A stretch of 64,000 bases of DNA from the NCBI GenBank assembly GCA_003574685.1, contig QOCQ01000012.1:62001-126000 (forward strand), read 5' to 3'. This document shows positions 20,277 to 29,661 of the stretch, piece by piece (position 1 is the first letter of the stretch; the number at the start of each line of letters is the position of its first letter). Both the position numbers and the translations under genes were made by a program. The DNA is from Rhodospirillaceae bacterium SYSU D60007 (GTDB taxonomy: Bacteria > Pseudomonadota > Alphaproteobacteria > Reyranellales > Reyranellaceae). Below the pieces are notes generated by a model, which saw only the letters and a program-made list of their open reading frames with translations, ran no database searches and was not told the origin of the DNA.

Positions 20277-23200
20277 CTAGCAAAGAAACGGCAGGACCAG
20301 GAGCGCGTCAGGCTCGACGCCCGCCCGCTCGCAGATTTCCTGTGCCTTTGCCAGATAGAGTTCGGCTGTTCCCGTATCCCCTGCGTCGAGGCTCAGCGTA
20401 GCAAGTCCATCGTAGCAGGGAAACAGCAACTGTGGCTCGCCGATGCGCTCGGCCAGCTTCAGGGCTTCCTCGTAGGCGGCGCGGGCAGGGGCGTGATCGC
20501 CCTGGCACTGATGGATCTGGCCCAGCACGATCAGTGGCACGGCAAGGTGATCGAGCAACCCCAGCTTGCGATCGAGATCGATCGCGATCTGCGCCGCCTC
20601 CATGCCTTCCGCCTCGCAGCGGTCCGTCAGCGCGCAATAGGCAACCGCGAGGTTGGCATAAAGCCGCGACTGGAAGCCAAGATCGCCGACCTTCTTCGCG
20701 GTTTGCAGTCCGCGCAGGCAGGTCTCGATGCTGCGTTGCGGGGCGCGCGAGCTGTAGAGAACGCCGAGATTCGTGTAGCCGCGGCAGGTCGCCTGCAGCA
20801 GGTCGTGCCGCTCGGCAAGCGCAATGCTCTGCTCGATTTTCTCGACGGCTTCGTCGAGCCGTCCGGTCCGCGCCAGCGCCACGCCCAGCGTATTGTAGGC
20901 CTGCGCCTGCATCGCCGCCGTTTCGCGCGTGCGTTCCACGTCGGGCGCGGCGCCATCCTCGCGCTCCGCTTCGGCCAGCGCCCGCTCGGCCCATTCGATG
21001 GCGCGCGCATTGTCGCCCACGCGGAAGGCCAGCCGGCCGATCTCCTGAAAAAGCTGCGCCCGCTCGACGGGACTGCCGTCCTCGCCCAGCTGCTCCAGGC
21101 CCGCGGCAAAGCAGAGCCCGGCACGTTGCCGGTCGCCCGCCTCCCAGTGAAGGCCGCCGACCTTGCGCTGCAGGCGCGCCATGCCGACGCGGTCGGCGGC
21201 CGTCGCGAGGGACCGGCCCACTTCCTCATAGTGGGCCAGCGCTTCGGCACGCCGGCCGACCACCGCCAGTAGATCAGCCAGCCGCTCGCGGATGGCGTGC
21301 GCCTGTCCGTCGATCCGGCCATCAGCGAGCGTGCGCAAGGCGCGTTCATAATGACGGACGGCGTCATCGTTGGCGTAGACCGCGCGGGCACGATCGCCGG
21401 CCGCCAGCAGGTAGTGCACGCCCCTTGCCTTGTCGGCGGCCAGGCTCCAGTGATGGCCCAGCGCCTCGAGGTCGCTCAGCCGCGAGGGCGTCGGGCCGGC
21501 TGCGCTCTCCAGCGCAAGGCCCGCGCGCTCGTGCAGGGCGCTGCGCCGGGCCAGCAGCAGGTTCTCGTAGACTGCCTCGTGGACCAGCGCATGCGTGAAG
21601 CTGTAGCTGACGCCGTCATGGCCGCGCGAGGCCTCGCGCAGCAGGTCCGCGTCCAGGAGATGACTCAGCCCCGAATCGACGTCCGAAGCGCTGGACGCAA
21701 TCGCGCGCAGGAGCGTCTCGTCGAACGTCAGCCCGAGCACGGCAGCCTCTTGCAGCAGGCGCCGGGCGCCGGCGGGAAGGCGGTCGACACGCGACAGCAG
21801 CAATCCGTGCAGCGTCGCCGGGATGTTCACCGTGTCGCAGGCGCCGGCGCAGACCCAGCGATCGCCACGCCGGACGGTAACGCCGGTGCTCACCAGGCTG
21901 CGAACGATCTCCTCGACGAACAGGGGATTGCCGCCGGACCGCGCCGCCACGAACTCCCGCAGCGATGCAAGTCCTTCGTCTGCGACGTCCCCGAACAGGC
22001 TGCCGACCAGGGTGCCGGTATCCTCGGGCGTGAGCGCCGCCAGGCGGATGACGGTCTGCTCCGCCTCACGCACGGGCGGCGGCGGTATGTCGGGACGATG
22101 CGATGCCAGCACCATCAGGGGGCGCTGCGCCAGATAGTCGGCGATATCCTGCAGCAGGGCAATGGACGCGGCATCGGCCCAGTGGAGATCCTCGATGACG
22201 ATCAGCAGTGGCGTCTGCTCGACGCGGCGCTCGACCAGCATGCGTGCGGCAAGCGCGATCTGACGCCGCAGTTGCTCCGGGTCGAGCTCGTGCGGGTGCG
22301 CTTCCTCTTCGCCCAGCAGGTAGCTGAGCACCGGCATGATCGCCTGCGCCATCCCGGACCCGGCGCCCAGCGCCTGAAGGCCTTCCGCCAGCTTCCGGCG
22401 TGCGACGTCAAGCGAGTCGCGCTGCTCCACATGATAGCCCTCGCGGAAGAGGGCGGCGAACAGGCCATAGGCGGGCTCGCCCAGCGAGGAGCAGCTCGCG
22501 CGCCGCACGGTGGTGTGCGCGAAGCGGCCATCATCGCGCTCGAGCCTGGCGAGGAAGTCGGCCATCAGCCGCGACTTGCCGGTGCCTGCCTCGCCCACCA
22601 GGCTTGCGATCTGGGCGCGGCCGCCCTGCATGCGGTCGAAGGCGCCCAGCAGCCGGTCGAGCTCCGCGCCGCGACCGACCATCGGTGCGGCAAGCCCGAG
22701 CGCTGCCAGGCCGCGCGCCGAACCGGGCTCGGCCAGCGCGCCCATCAGGCGATGAACGACCAGCGGCTCGGCCTTTCCGCGCAGCGCCAGCTCGCCCGCG
22801 GCCTCGAAGGCGAAGCGATGCCGGGTGAGGGCATATGTCGCCTGCGATACCAGCACGGTCCCGGGTGCCGCGGCACCCAGCAGCCGCGACGCGGTGTTCA
22901 CGGTATCGCCGGTCACGTCATAGCCCGCACCGGCGGCATCCGCGAGGCTGCCGGCCACGACAGGGCCAGTGTGCACCGCGATATGCAGGACGACGGGTCG
23001 GCCAAGGCGCGGCGCCCACTGCCGGTTCAGCGCTGCGCTTTCGTCCAGAATGTCGAGCGCCGTCGTAAGGGCGCGTTCGGGGTCATCTTCATGGGCGACG
23101 GGCGCGCCGAACACCGCCAGCACGGCATCGCCCATGAACTTGGCGACATGGCCGTCATACCGTGTGATCAGCCGCTTGAACGTACCGAACAACGCGTTCT

Positions 23201-23390
23201 GGAAGCTTCGCACCTCCTCCGGATCCAGACTCTCGGCAAGCGCGGTGAACCCGGAGACATCGGCGAACAGAATCGTGGCCGGCCGGCGGTCCGCTTCGCC
23301 CTCGGCCGCCGAGGCCGGCTGTTTCCGGCCGCAATGCGGACAGAAGGCAAAGCCCGGCAGGAGGTCGACACCACAGCCGACGCAGGTCAT
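20277..23390 (-). CDS. adenylate/guanylate cyclase-AAA-TPR signalling protein
   Basis: Large cytoplasmic sensor/effector. The start is placed at 23390, just before a zinc ribbon (CVGC and CPHC pairs); the frame is open 16 codons further. Domains in order: the zinc ribbon (1-25); a class III nucleotide cyclase with both metal aspartates (TILFADVSGFT near 40 and KFMGDAVLAVFG near 85) and NTASRLLG; an AAA/NB-ARC-like ATPase with Walker A GEAGTGKS and Walker B LLIVIEDLHWAD; then about 400 residues of TPR-like repeats to the C-terminus. The architecture is common in alphaproteobacteria and some actinobacteria, with ligands mostly unknown. Whether it makes cAMP or cGMP cannot be told. Confidence 0.9.
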   Translation of the reverse strand: MTCVGCGVDLLPGFAFCPHCGRKQPASAAEGEADRRPATILFADVSGFTALAESLDPEEVRSFQNALFGTFKRLITRYDGHVAKFMGDAVLAVFGAPVAHEDDPERALTTALDILDESAALNRQWAPRLGRPVVLHIAVHTGPVVAGSLADAAGAGYDVTGDTVNTASRLLGAAAPGTVLVSQATYALTRHRFAFEAAGELALRGKAEPLVVHRLMGALAEPGSARGLAALGLAAPMVGRGAELDRLLGAFDRMQGGRAQIASLVGEAGTGKSRLMADFLARLERDDGRFAHTTVRRASCSSLGEPAYGLFAALFREGYHVEQRDSLDVARRKLAEGLQALGAGSGMAQAIMPVLSYLLGEEEAHPHELDPEQLRRQIALAARMLVERRVEQTPLLIVIEDLHWADAASIALLQDIADYLAQRPLMVLASHRPDIPPPPVREAEQTVIRLAALTPEDTGTLVGSLFGDVADEGLASLREFVAARSGGNPLFVEEIVRSLVSTGVTVRRGDRWVCAGACDTVNIPATLHGLLLSRVDRLPAGARRLLQEAAVLGLTFDETLLRAIASSASDVDSGLSHLLDADLLREASRGHDGVSYSFTHALVHEAVYENLLLARRSALHERAGLALESAAGPTPSRLSDLEALGHHWSLAADKARGVHYLLAAGDRARAVYANDDAVRHYERALRTLADGRIDGQAHAIRERLADLLAVVGRRAEALAHYEEVGRSLATAADRVGMARLQRKVGGLHWEAGDRQRAGLCFAAGLEQLGEDGSPVERAQLFQEIGRLAFRVGDNARAIEWAERALAEAEREDGAAPDVERTRETAAMQAQAYNTLGVALARTGRLDEAVEKIEQSIALAERHDLLQATCRGYTNLGVLYSSRAPQRSIETCLRGLQTAKKVGDLGFQSRLYANLAVAYCALTDRCEAEGMEAAQIAIDLDRKLGLLDHLAVPLIVLGQIHQCQGDHAPARAAYEEALKLAERIGEPQLLFPCYDGLATLSLDAGDTGTAELYLAKAQEICERAGVEPDALLVLPFLC

Positions 23391-23414
23391 TACGGCAGCA
23401 TAGCATTCTGCTGC

Positions 23415-23451
23415 GAGCGCGGGCATCCTGCCCGGCAAGGTGCCCGCGCTC
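23415..23451. repeat. palindromic repeat family R4, copy 1
   Basis: Short palindrome with 11-bp outer arms GAGCGCGGGCA / TGCCCGCGCTC and an inner CTGCCCGGCAAG. It lies in the divergent gap between the cyclase gene and the P450 gene. A longer relative with the same arms lies at 39172-39266, so this is a dispersed intergenic element and not a single terminator. Confidence 0.7.
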
Positions 23452-23552
23452 CCAGGGCACGCCGAGACTTGTCACGACAGAAGGATGTGCTATCGAACGG
23501 CGGCACCTGGCGCGGCCGTGCCGGCTCGTTTGCGGAGGCGCCAGGGAAGCGA

Positions 23553-24875
23553 ATGCAGTGGTTGCTCGACAACAGGCTTGTGGTGGCGTGCGTGGCCTGG
23601 CTGGTCACGCGCTTCTCCCGTCGGCCGCTGCGCCTGTTCCTGCCCGTTCATTTCCATGACCGCGAGGCCTGGAGCGTGGACCTGCCGGCGCTGCGGCTGG
23701 TGATCGGCAGCTCGCGCGAGGTGGTGCAGCAGGTGCTTGTGAAGGGCGCGCAGCAATATCCCAAGAGCCGGGTGATGCAGCCACTGCTGTGTCCGCTGAT
23801 CGGCCGCGGCCTCTTTGCGGCAGACGGGCCCGACGTGGCCGGCATCCGCCGCATGTTCGTGCGCGCAATCGCGCAGGTGCCCGACCGCACGATCGTGGCG
23901 GCCACCCAGAGCCTGTTCGATGAATATCGCGACCGCTGGCAACGCGAGGGGACACTGGAGCGCCTGCCGGTCTCGTCGGAAATGTCGCGTTTGACGGTCG
24001 ACATCGTCTCGGAGTGCCTGTTCCACGCCCGGTTCACCGAATCGGAGAGCGCGGAATTCACGGCGCTGTTCTTCCGCTACCAGTTCCAGGCAAGCCCGTT
24101 GCGGCTGTTCCCGTGGACTGGCGGCCGGGTCTTCGCGCCGTTGCGGCAAGCACGCCAGCAGCGCATCGCGCGGCGCATGCGCGAGCTGATGCGCACGCGA
24201 TTTGCCGCACGGCTGCGCGATCCGTCCTCGCCGTTGGCGTCGAGCCCGTTTGCCCTGGCCGTCGGCGAGCGCGAACGGGCCGGCGCGGAACCGCTCGACG
24301 AGGAGCGTCTGCTGGACGAAGTGGCCGTCATGCTGCTGGCCGGGCACGAGACCAGCGCCTCGGCCCTGTCGTGGCTGCTGCGCCAGCTGGCGGGCGACGC
24401 GGAGCTGCAGCAGCGCCTGCGCCTTGAAGCCGGCGAGGACGCGAACGGTTCGCTGACGCGGTCGGTGATCAACGAGGTCCTGCGGCTCTATCCGCCGATC
24501 CCGCTCTACGCCCGCGATGCGCGCGCCGCCGACAGTATCGGCGACATGCCGATTCCGCCGGGCACGCTGGTGCTGGTGCCGCCCTGGGTGATCCACCGGC
24601 ACGCCAGCCTGTGGGACGAGCCTCTGGCGTTCCGGTCCGATCGCTTTCAGTCGCTGTCGGCGGGTGAGACAGCGAATCGCTTCCTGCCCTTCGGCTCGGG
24701 GGCTCGCGCCTGCCCGGGCAGCCGCTTCGCAATGACGGAGATGCAAACGCTGGTGGCGGCCATCGTGCGGACCTTCCGGTTGCGTGCGCTGCCCGGCCGC
24801 GCGGTTCAGCCGCTGGGCAACCTTACCACCCGCCCCGACCACGAGATCTACATTGCCCTCGAAGGGCTGTCGTGA
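23553..24875 (+). CDS. cytochrome P450
   Basis: Heme monooxygenase of 440 residues. The I-helix oxygen-binding motif is AGHETSA, the K-helix EVLR is in NEVLRLYPPIP, and the heme-binding loop is FGSGARACPGSRFA with the ligand cysteine at C387. The first 25 residues are hydrophobic (LLDNRLVVACVAWLV) and may anchor or lie on the membrane. The frame is open far upstream on the antisense side of the cyclase; the ATG at 23553 is the start that gives a standard P450 length. Its stop overlaps the GTG of the next gene (GTGA), so the two are coupled. The substrate is unknown; the company of a 2OG-oxygenase-like gene and a glycosyltransferase suggests tailoring of a lipid or secondary product. Confidence 0.92.
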   Translation: MQWLLDNRLVVACVAWLVTRFSRRPLRLFLPVHFHDREAWSVDLPALRLVIGSSREVVQQVLVKGAQQYPKSRVMQPLLCPLIGRGLFAADGPDVAGIRRMFVRAIAQVPDRTIVAATQSLFDEYRDRWQREGTLERLPVSSEMSRLTVDIVSECLFHARFTESESAEFTALFFRYQFQASPLRLFPWTGGRVFAPLRQARQQRIARRMRELMRTRFAARLRDPSSPLASSPFALAVGERERAGAEPLDEERLLDEVAVMLLAGHETSASALSWLLRQLAGDAELQQRLRLEAGEDANGSLTRSVINEVLRLYPPIPLYARDARAADSIGDMPIPPGTLVLVPPWVIHRHASLWDEPLAFRSDRFQSLSAGETANRFLPFGSGARACPGSRFAMTEMQTLVAAIVRTFRLRALPGRAVQPLGNLTTRPDHEIYIALEGLS

Positions 24876-25945
24876 CGCCGCGCCCTTCGTCATGGCAAGA
24901 TGCGGACATGCGTATAGGCGCGTCTCTGATGGCGGTTCTGAAGGCGCCGCTGTGGGTGGCGGCGGTGCCGACCGCGGCCAAGTCGTTCGTGGGCAACCCC
25001 GTGATCGGCAGCGCAACGCTGAACCGGTGGGGGCTGCACACGGCCCGCATGCGCATCGCCGCCCGCATGGCCCGCTGGCGGCGCCGCCTGTTGCATCGTC
25101 GCGTGCCCGCCGACCTGCGCGCGAATTTTGCCCGCGACGGCTTTGTCGTGCTGCCCGACTTCCTGCCGGCCGCCGAATTCGAGAAGCTGCGGCACGAAAT
25201 GCTGGATGCGCCGTGGGAGGCGCACGAGATGCGCCAGGGCAGCACCGTCACGCGCCGGGTGTTGCTCGACATCGCCGGCCTGCAGCGCGACAAGCCGGCG
25301 CTGGCCCGCTTTCTTGGCTCGGACAAGCTTCTGTCGCTCATCCGCTACATCGCCTCGACCGGTGGTGCGCCGGCCTTCTCGATCCAGTGCATTCTCGCCG
25401 ATGCGCGCGGCGCAATGGACGATCCGCAATGCACGGTGCACGCCGACACCTTCCATTCGACCGCCAAGGCGTGGTTCTTCATTCACGATGTCGGCCCGGA
25501 GGAGGGCCCGTTTCTCTACGTGCCTGGCTCGCATCGGCTGACGACGGAGCGGCTGGACTGGGAGCGCACGCAGAGCATGACGGCGCGCACGCACGAGAAG
25601 CGCGACCATGCGGAGGGCTCGTTCCGAATCTCGCTCGCGGAACTGCAGCGGCTGGGGCTGCCGCCGCCCACGCCGATGCCAGTGAAGGCCAACACCCTGA
25701 TTGTGGCCGACACCTTCGGCTTCCACGGCCGCACGCCCAGCCCGCAGCCGACGCGGCGCATCGAGATCTATGGCTCGTTGCGCCGCAACCCCTTCGTGCC
25801 GTGGACAGGGCTCGACCCGCTGTCGCTGCCCGGCGTCAAGGCCCGTGTCGGCTCGGCGCTGCTGGTGCTCGACAGGCTCGGCATCGCGCGCATGCCATGG
25901 CGGCCGGTGGGGCGCCTGAAGCTCGACGCGCCGCCGCGCATCTGA
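24872..25945 (+). CDS. phytanoyl-CoA dioxygenase (PhyH) family protein
   Basis: Fe(II)/2-oxoglutarate-dependent oxygenase-like protein of 357 residues from a GTG that overlaps the P450 stop by 4 bp. An ATG at 24908 is the alternative. The iron-binding HxD is visible in CTVHADTFHS, the distal histidine in GFHGRTPSP, with an arginine a few residues later for 2-oxoglutarate. The segment VGPEEGPFLYVPGSH is characteristic of the PhyH fold. The first 60 residues are basic and partly hydrophobic. Likely a hydroxylase acting in series with the P450; the substrate is unknown. Confidence 0.85.
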   Translation: MTPRPSSWQDADMRIGASLMAVLKAPLWVAAVPTAAKSFVGNPVIGSATLNRWGLHTARMRIAARMARWRRRLLHRRVPADLRANFARDGFVVLPDFLPAAEFEKLRHEMLDAPWEAHEMRQGSTVTRRVLLDIAGLQRDKPALARFLGSDKLLSLIRYIASTGGAPAFSIQCILADARGAMDDPQCTVHADTFHSTAKAWFFIHDVGPEEGPFLYVPGSHRLTTERLDWERTQSMTARTHEKRDHAEGSFRISLAELQRLGLPPPTPMPVKANTLIVADTFGFHGRTPSPQPTRRIEIYGSLRRNPFVPWTGLDPLSLPGVKARVGSALLVLDRLGIARMPWRPVGRLKLDAPPRI

Positions 25946-25964
25946 GGTTGCGGAGCCGCACGGG

Positions 25965-27281
25965 GTGATCTGGCTCGTCGATATCTCACGTCTGGTCGAG
26001 AACCTGCATCTGCGCACGCCGACCGGCATCGACCGCGTCGAGATGGCCTATGTGCAGCATTTCCTGAAGCGCGCCGGCGAGGAGGACGTGCGCTTCGTGA
26101 TCACCTGGCCGCACTTCACGGCGATCCTGCGGCCAGCCGAAGTACGACCCCTGATCGAAGAGCTGGCCGCGCGCTGGTCGGCGCAGGGCAGGGCGGTGGA
26201 CGCCGCCTTCGCCGAATTGCGCGCCGTCCTTGCGCGCCCCACTGCGTCGATGAACGGCGTGCACGCGATGCGCATCGGCCGCGGCGAGATCAGGGCCGGC
26301 GCAGCCGCCTGGGCGCGCACCGCGGTGATCCTGGTGCGCTCCATGGGCCGCCGCCTCTCACGTGGCGACGTCGAAAAATTCCGGCAGGCCGGCGTCTGCT
26401 ACGTCCATGTATCGCAATTCCGGCTGCACCGGCCGCAGCGCTTCGCGTGGCTTCAGGCGGCCCAGGCGCGCGCCGTCTTCTTCCTGCACGACCTCATTCC
26501 CGTTGCGTACCCCGAATATTGCCGACCGGGCGAAGCACAGCGCCATACGCGTCGCATCGAAACCATGGCGCGCCATGCCTCCGCGGTGATCGCCAACTCC
26601 GCCTTCACTCGCACGCAGCTTGCAGGGCACCAGGCGAAGCTTGGACGTCCGATGCCGCGCTGCGAAGTGGTGCCCCTGGGGCTCAGCGACATCTTCCTCG
26701 ATCCGCCGGACGTGCCGCCCGTCAACGTGGAGACGCCGTACTTCGTCGTCATCGGCACGATCGAGCCGCGCAAGAACCTGACCTTCCTGCTGCAGGCCTG
26801 GCATCGCTGGACCAGGGCCGGCGCGGCGCCGCGGGCCCGGCTGGTGATCGTGGGCCGCCGCGGCTGGGAGAACGAGAGCGTGGTCGACCTGCTGGAACGC
26901 AGCCCGGCGCTCGCGCCCAGCGTCATCGAGGTGGCGAGCCTCAGCGATACGGGCATGGTGGCGCTGCTGAAGGGCGCGGTCGCACTTCTCGCGCCCTCGC
27001 TGGTCGAAGGTTTCGGCCTGCCGGTGGCCGAGGCGCTGGCGCTGGGCGTGCCGGTGATCGCCTCCGACATCGCGGCGCACCGCGAGGTGGGCGGCAGCGT
27101 CGCCGAGTATGTCGGCCCGCTGGATGGCCCCGGCTGGGTCGCGGCGCTCGACGCCAGCATGGCCACAGGCCGCGCTCGCGATCTGACGCTTTACCGCCCG
27201 ACCGCTTGGCCCGACCACCTGGCCCGCGTCGATGCGATTCTCATGGACCTTGCCCCTCCGGGGGAAGGTTCTTTTGTTTAG
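25965..27281 (+). CDS. GT4-family glycosyltransferase
   Basis: Retaining, GT-B-fold glycosyltransferase of 438 residues starting at a GTG. The N-terminus WLVDISRL and TPTGIDRVEMAY is typical of a group of capsule/O-antigen mannosyl- or rhamnosyltransferases. The C-terminal nucleotide-sugar domain has IGTIEPRKN and the E-x7-E region SLVEGFGLPVAEALALG. The gene lies 19 bp after the PhyH gene, so P450, PhyH and this gene look like one operon. The last ten residues (LAPPGEGSFV) and the stop are encoded by a fragment of repeat family R5. The gene stops 1 bp from the convergent export gene. Confidence 0.88.
   Translation: MIWLVDISRLVENLHLRTPTGIDRVEMAYVQHFLKRAGEEDVRFVITWPHFTAILRPAEVRPLIEELAARWSAQGRAVDAAFAELRAVLARPTASMNGVHAMRIGRGEIRAGAAAWARTAVILVRSMGRRLSRGDVEKFRQAGVCYVHVSQFRLHRPQRFAWLQAAQARAVFFLHDLIPVAYPEYCRPGEAQRHTRRIETMARHASAVIANSAFTRTQLAGHQAKLGRPMPRCEVVPLGLSDIFLDPPDVPPVNVETPYFVVIGTIEPRKNLTFLLQAWHRWTRAGAAPRARLVIVGRRGWENESVVDLLERSPALAPSVIEVASLSDTGMVALLKGAVALLAPSLVEGFGLPVAEALALGVPVIASDIAAHREVGGSVAEYVGPLDGPGWVAALDASMATGRARDLTLYRPTAWPDHLARVDAILMDLAPPGEGSFV
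27249..27268. repeat. fragment of repeat R5 inside the glycosyltransferase 3' end
   Basis: The bases CCCCTCCGGGGGAAGG match the right arm of the complete R5 element at 28477-28603. This fragment encodes the final residues of the glycosyltransferase. Confidence 0.6.
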
Positions 27282-27282
27282 G

Positions 27283-28449
27283 CTACTGCGTGAGCCTGCT
27301 GCGCACTGTGGCGCCGCCGCTCACGACTCCGGTCACCTGGCCGATCATGCGCAGGATCTTCTCGACCTCGGTCAGCGGCGCGTTGGAGACGTAGAGGATG
27401 TCCTTGTTCTGCATCGGGAACTGGCGGGCGTAAAAATAGGCGCGCGCATCGCGCATGCTCATCTTGTAGACCACCGGCACCGTCGTGGCGCCCGTCTGCA
27501 CGACGCGTGTCGGGTCAAGCTCGCGTGCCAGCCACGCCGGCTCGAAGCGGAACAGGAAGACGCCGTCCGGGTCGGCCTGCAGGTCGATCAGGCCGCCGGC
27601 CTTGGCGATCGCCTCTTCCAGTGTGATCTCGACCTGCTCGAAGGGGATCACCGCGTTCTTCATCGTGGCGCCGAAGGCCGTATAGGTCTGCGGCTGACGG
27701 ATGGCCGTGAGCACATCCCCCGGCAGCACGTAGATGTTCTCGGAGGGATTGTTCAGGATGGCCTGCATGGGCACGGTCACCGAGCGGCCGCCGCGCAGCA
27801 GGGTGATATAGGTTTCATGCACCGGGGCGCGGATGCCGCCCGCGGCCGAGATCACGTCGAGGATGCGATCGCCGCGCACGGTGAGGGGAATGCGCGCGCC
27901 CTGCGTCACCTCGCCGGTGACGGTGGCGGTGTTGCTGACGTTGTTCGAGATGGTGACCAGCGCCTGCGGCTCGATGGCCTTGCCCGTGAGCTGACTCACG
28001 ATCTGGGCCTCGATCTGCGGCGGCGTCAGGCCCAGCACGCGGATGCGGCCAGCATAGGGGACGGTGATGGAGCCGTCCTGCGCCACGACCTGGTTGGGAA
28101 TGTTGACCGAGCGCGAGCCGGTGCTGGCGCGATCCACGATTGGCGAGGAGAACAGGCCGCCGGGCGCGGCTTCCCAGATGGTGACAGTCAGCCCGTCGCC
28201 GACGCCGACGCGCTGATAGGGCGCCGGCCGGCCATCGCCGAAGCGGCCGCGGAACGTATCGCCGCGCCGCTTGCGCACGATGTCGGCGATGCGTTCATCG
28301 ACATCGACGATCAGGTAGCGCGACAGCGAATCCTGCGAGACTTGTGCCACAACCTCGGTGGCCAGCGGGCCCTGGGTGGGCAGTGATCCGCAAGCGGCGA
28401 GGCCCGACAGCAGGGCAGCGGCCGCAAGGACCGTCGTGACACGACGCAT
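27283..28449 (-). CDS. polysaccharide export outer-membrane lipoprotein (Wza/KpsD family)
   Basis: Outer-membrane translocon component for capsule or exopolysaccharide. The start at 28449 gives a 388-residue precursor with a lipoprotein signal (MRRVTTVLAAAALLSGLAAC, lipobox LAAC) and an AGG seven bases upstream. An ATG at 28473, abutting a repeat, would add 8 residues. The poly-export domain (VGVGDGLTVTIWEAAPGG) is followed by SLBB-type repeats (VPYAGRIRVLGLTPPQIEAQI and a second near ALVTISNN). It is convergent with the glycosyltransferase. No Wzc/Wzx/Wzy partner is in the window. Confidence 0.9.
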   Translation of the reverse strand: MRRVTTVLAAAALLSGLAACGSLPTQGPLATEVVAQVSQDSLSRYLIVDVDERIADIVRKRRGDTFRGRFGDGRPAPYQRVGVGDGLTVTIWEAAPGGLFSSPIVDRASTGSRSVNIPNQVVAQDGSITVPYAGRIRVLGLTPPQIEAQIVSQLTGKAIEPQALVTISNNVSNTATVTGEVTQGARIPLTVRGDRILDVISAAGGIRAPVHETYITLLRGGRSVTVPMQAILNNPSENIYVLPGDVLTAIRQPQTYTAFGATMKNAVIPFEQVEITLEEAIAKAGGLIDLQADPDGVFLFRFEPAWLARELDPTRVVQTGATTVPVVYKMSMRDARAYFYARQFPMQNKDILYVSNAPLTEVEKILRMIGQVTGVVSGGATVRSRLTQ

Positions 28450-28476
28450 CAAGAAACCTGTACTGATGTTCATTGG

Positions 28477-28603
28477 CCTTCCCCCGGAGGGGGAAGGTGC
28501 CCCGAAGGGGCGGAAGGGGGATGGTGCAACACCTGCGGCGTCTTGCTTGTTGATGCATCCCCCTTCCGGCGCTGCGCGCCATCTTCCCCCTCCGGGGGAA
28601 GAT
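28477..28603. repeat. compound palindromic repeat R5
   Basis: The left end CCTTCCCCCGGAGGGGGAAGG and the right end ATCTTCCCCCTCCGGGGGAA are each palindromic. Inner arms (GGAAGGGGGATGGTGCA / TGCATCCCCCTTCC) also pair, so the whole 127 bp can fold into a branched structure. It fills most of the gap between the divergent export gene and rmlA. A fragment recurs at 27249-27268. Confidence 0.7.
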
Positions 28604-28694
28604 TTATGAGGCTGTGCGAATGCGCTGGGCGAGAGGACGGCAGTTTGGTGGCCGGTACCGGCGGTTGGCGATGGAGCATGTTTGGTGGGGCAGG

Positions 28695-28724
28695 TTGAGA
28701 AGGGGCGGGCGCAGTATGTAATCT
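28695..28724 (+). promoter_or_regulatory. possible rmlA promoter
   Basis: TTGAGA at 28695 and TAATCT at 28719 with an 18-bp spacer resemble a sigma-70 promoter and lie about 55 bp before the rmlA start. Judged by eye only. Confidence 0.3.
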
Positions 28725-28778
28725 GGCGCGCAGGGACTCAACATCGAAGGCCGCCATCGCCGCCGCCACGGAGGGCGA

Positions 28779-29651
28779 ATGAAGGGAATTATACTTGCCG
28801 GCGGGTCGGGCACGCGGCTGCTGCCGGTCACCGCCGTGTTCTCCAAGCAGCTCCTGCCCGTCTACGACAAGCCGATGATCTACTATCCGCTGTCGACCCT
28901 GATGCTGGCGGGAATCACCGAAATCCTCATCATCTCGACCCCGCGCGATGAGCCGCTGTTCCGCAGCCTGCTGGGTGACGGCGCGGAGCTTGGCCTGCGG
29001 CTCTCCTACGCCGTCCAGCCTAGCCCGCGCGGGCTGGCGGACGCGTTCATCATCGGCCGCGACTTTGTCGGCACGGACGGTGTCGCGCTGATTCTTGGGG
29101 ACAATTTGTTCCACGGCGACGGACTCACCGAAACCATGCGGCGCGCCGCGCGTCAGGGGCCGGGGGCGACCGTCTTCGCCTACCGCGTCACTGATCCCGA
29201 GCGCTATGGCGTGGTCGAGCTGGCCGCCGACGGCCGTGCGCTGTCGATCGAGGAAAAGCCGCCGCGCCCGAAATCAAACTATGCCGTGACGGGACTCTAC
29301 TTCTACGACAACGCCGTGCTCGATATCGCCGCCTCGCTGAAACCCTCGGCGCGCGGTGAGATCGAGATCACCGACGTCAACCGCGCCTATATCGCGCGCG
29401 GCGATCTGCGGGTCGAGCTGATGGGCCGCGGCTATGCCTGGCTCGATACCGGCACCCACGACTCGCTGCTGGAGGCCTCGCAGTTCGTGCAGGTCTTCGA
29501 GCACCGCCAGGGCCTGCGCATCGGTTGCATCGAGGAGGTGGCGTTCCGCTGCGGCCTGATCGACGCCGCGCAGCTCCGCACGCTCGCGGTCGCGTGCGGC
29601 AATTCCGGCTATGGCCGCTATCTGCTCGACATCGCAGACAGCGGCGGCTGA
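28779..29651 (+). CDS. rmlA: glucose-1-phosphate thymidylyltransferase (RmlA)
   Basis: Makes dTDP-glucose from dTTP and glucose-1-phosphate, the first step to dTDP-rhamnose and related sugars. The 290-residue length is normal. The nucleotide-binding loop is [13 protein letters not shown], followed by [51 protein letters not shown] and [10 protein letters not shown], all diagnostic. A ribosome-binding site GGAGGG precedes the ATG. rmlB, rmlC and rmlD are not in the window. It may supply the sugar for the nearby glycosyltransferase. Confidence 0.95.
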   Translation: MKGIILAGGSGTRLLPVTAVFSKQLLPVYDKPMIYYPLSTLMLAGITEILIISTPRDEPLFRSLLGDGAELGLRLSYAVQPSPRGLADAFIIGRDFVGTDGVALILGDNLFHGDGLTETMRRAARQGPGATVFAYRVTDPERYGVVELAADGRALSIEEKPPRPKSNYAVTGLYFYDNAVLDIAASLKPSARGEIEITDVNRAYIARGDLRVELMGRGYAWLDTGTHDSLLEASQFVQVFEHRQGLRIGCIEEVAFRCGLIDAAQLRTLAVACGNSGYGRYLLDIADSGG

Positions 29652-29661
29652 CGGTCGTGTC

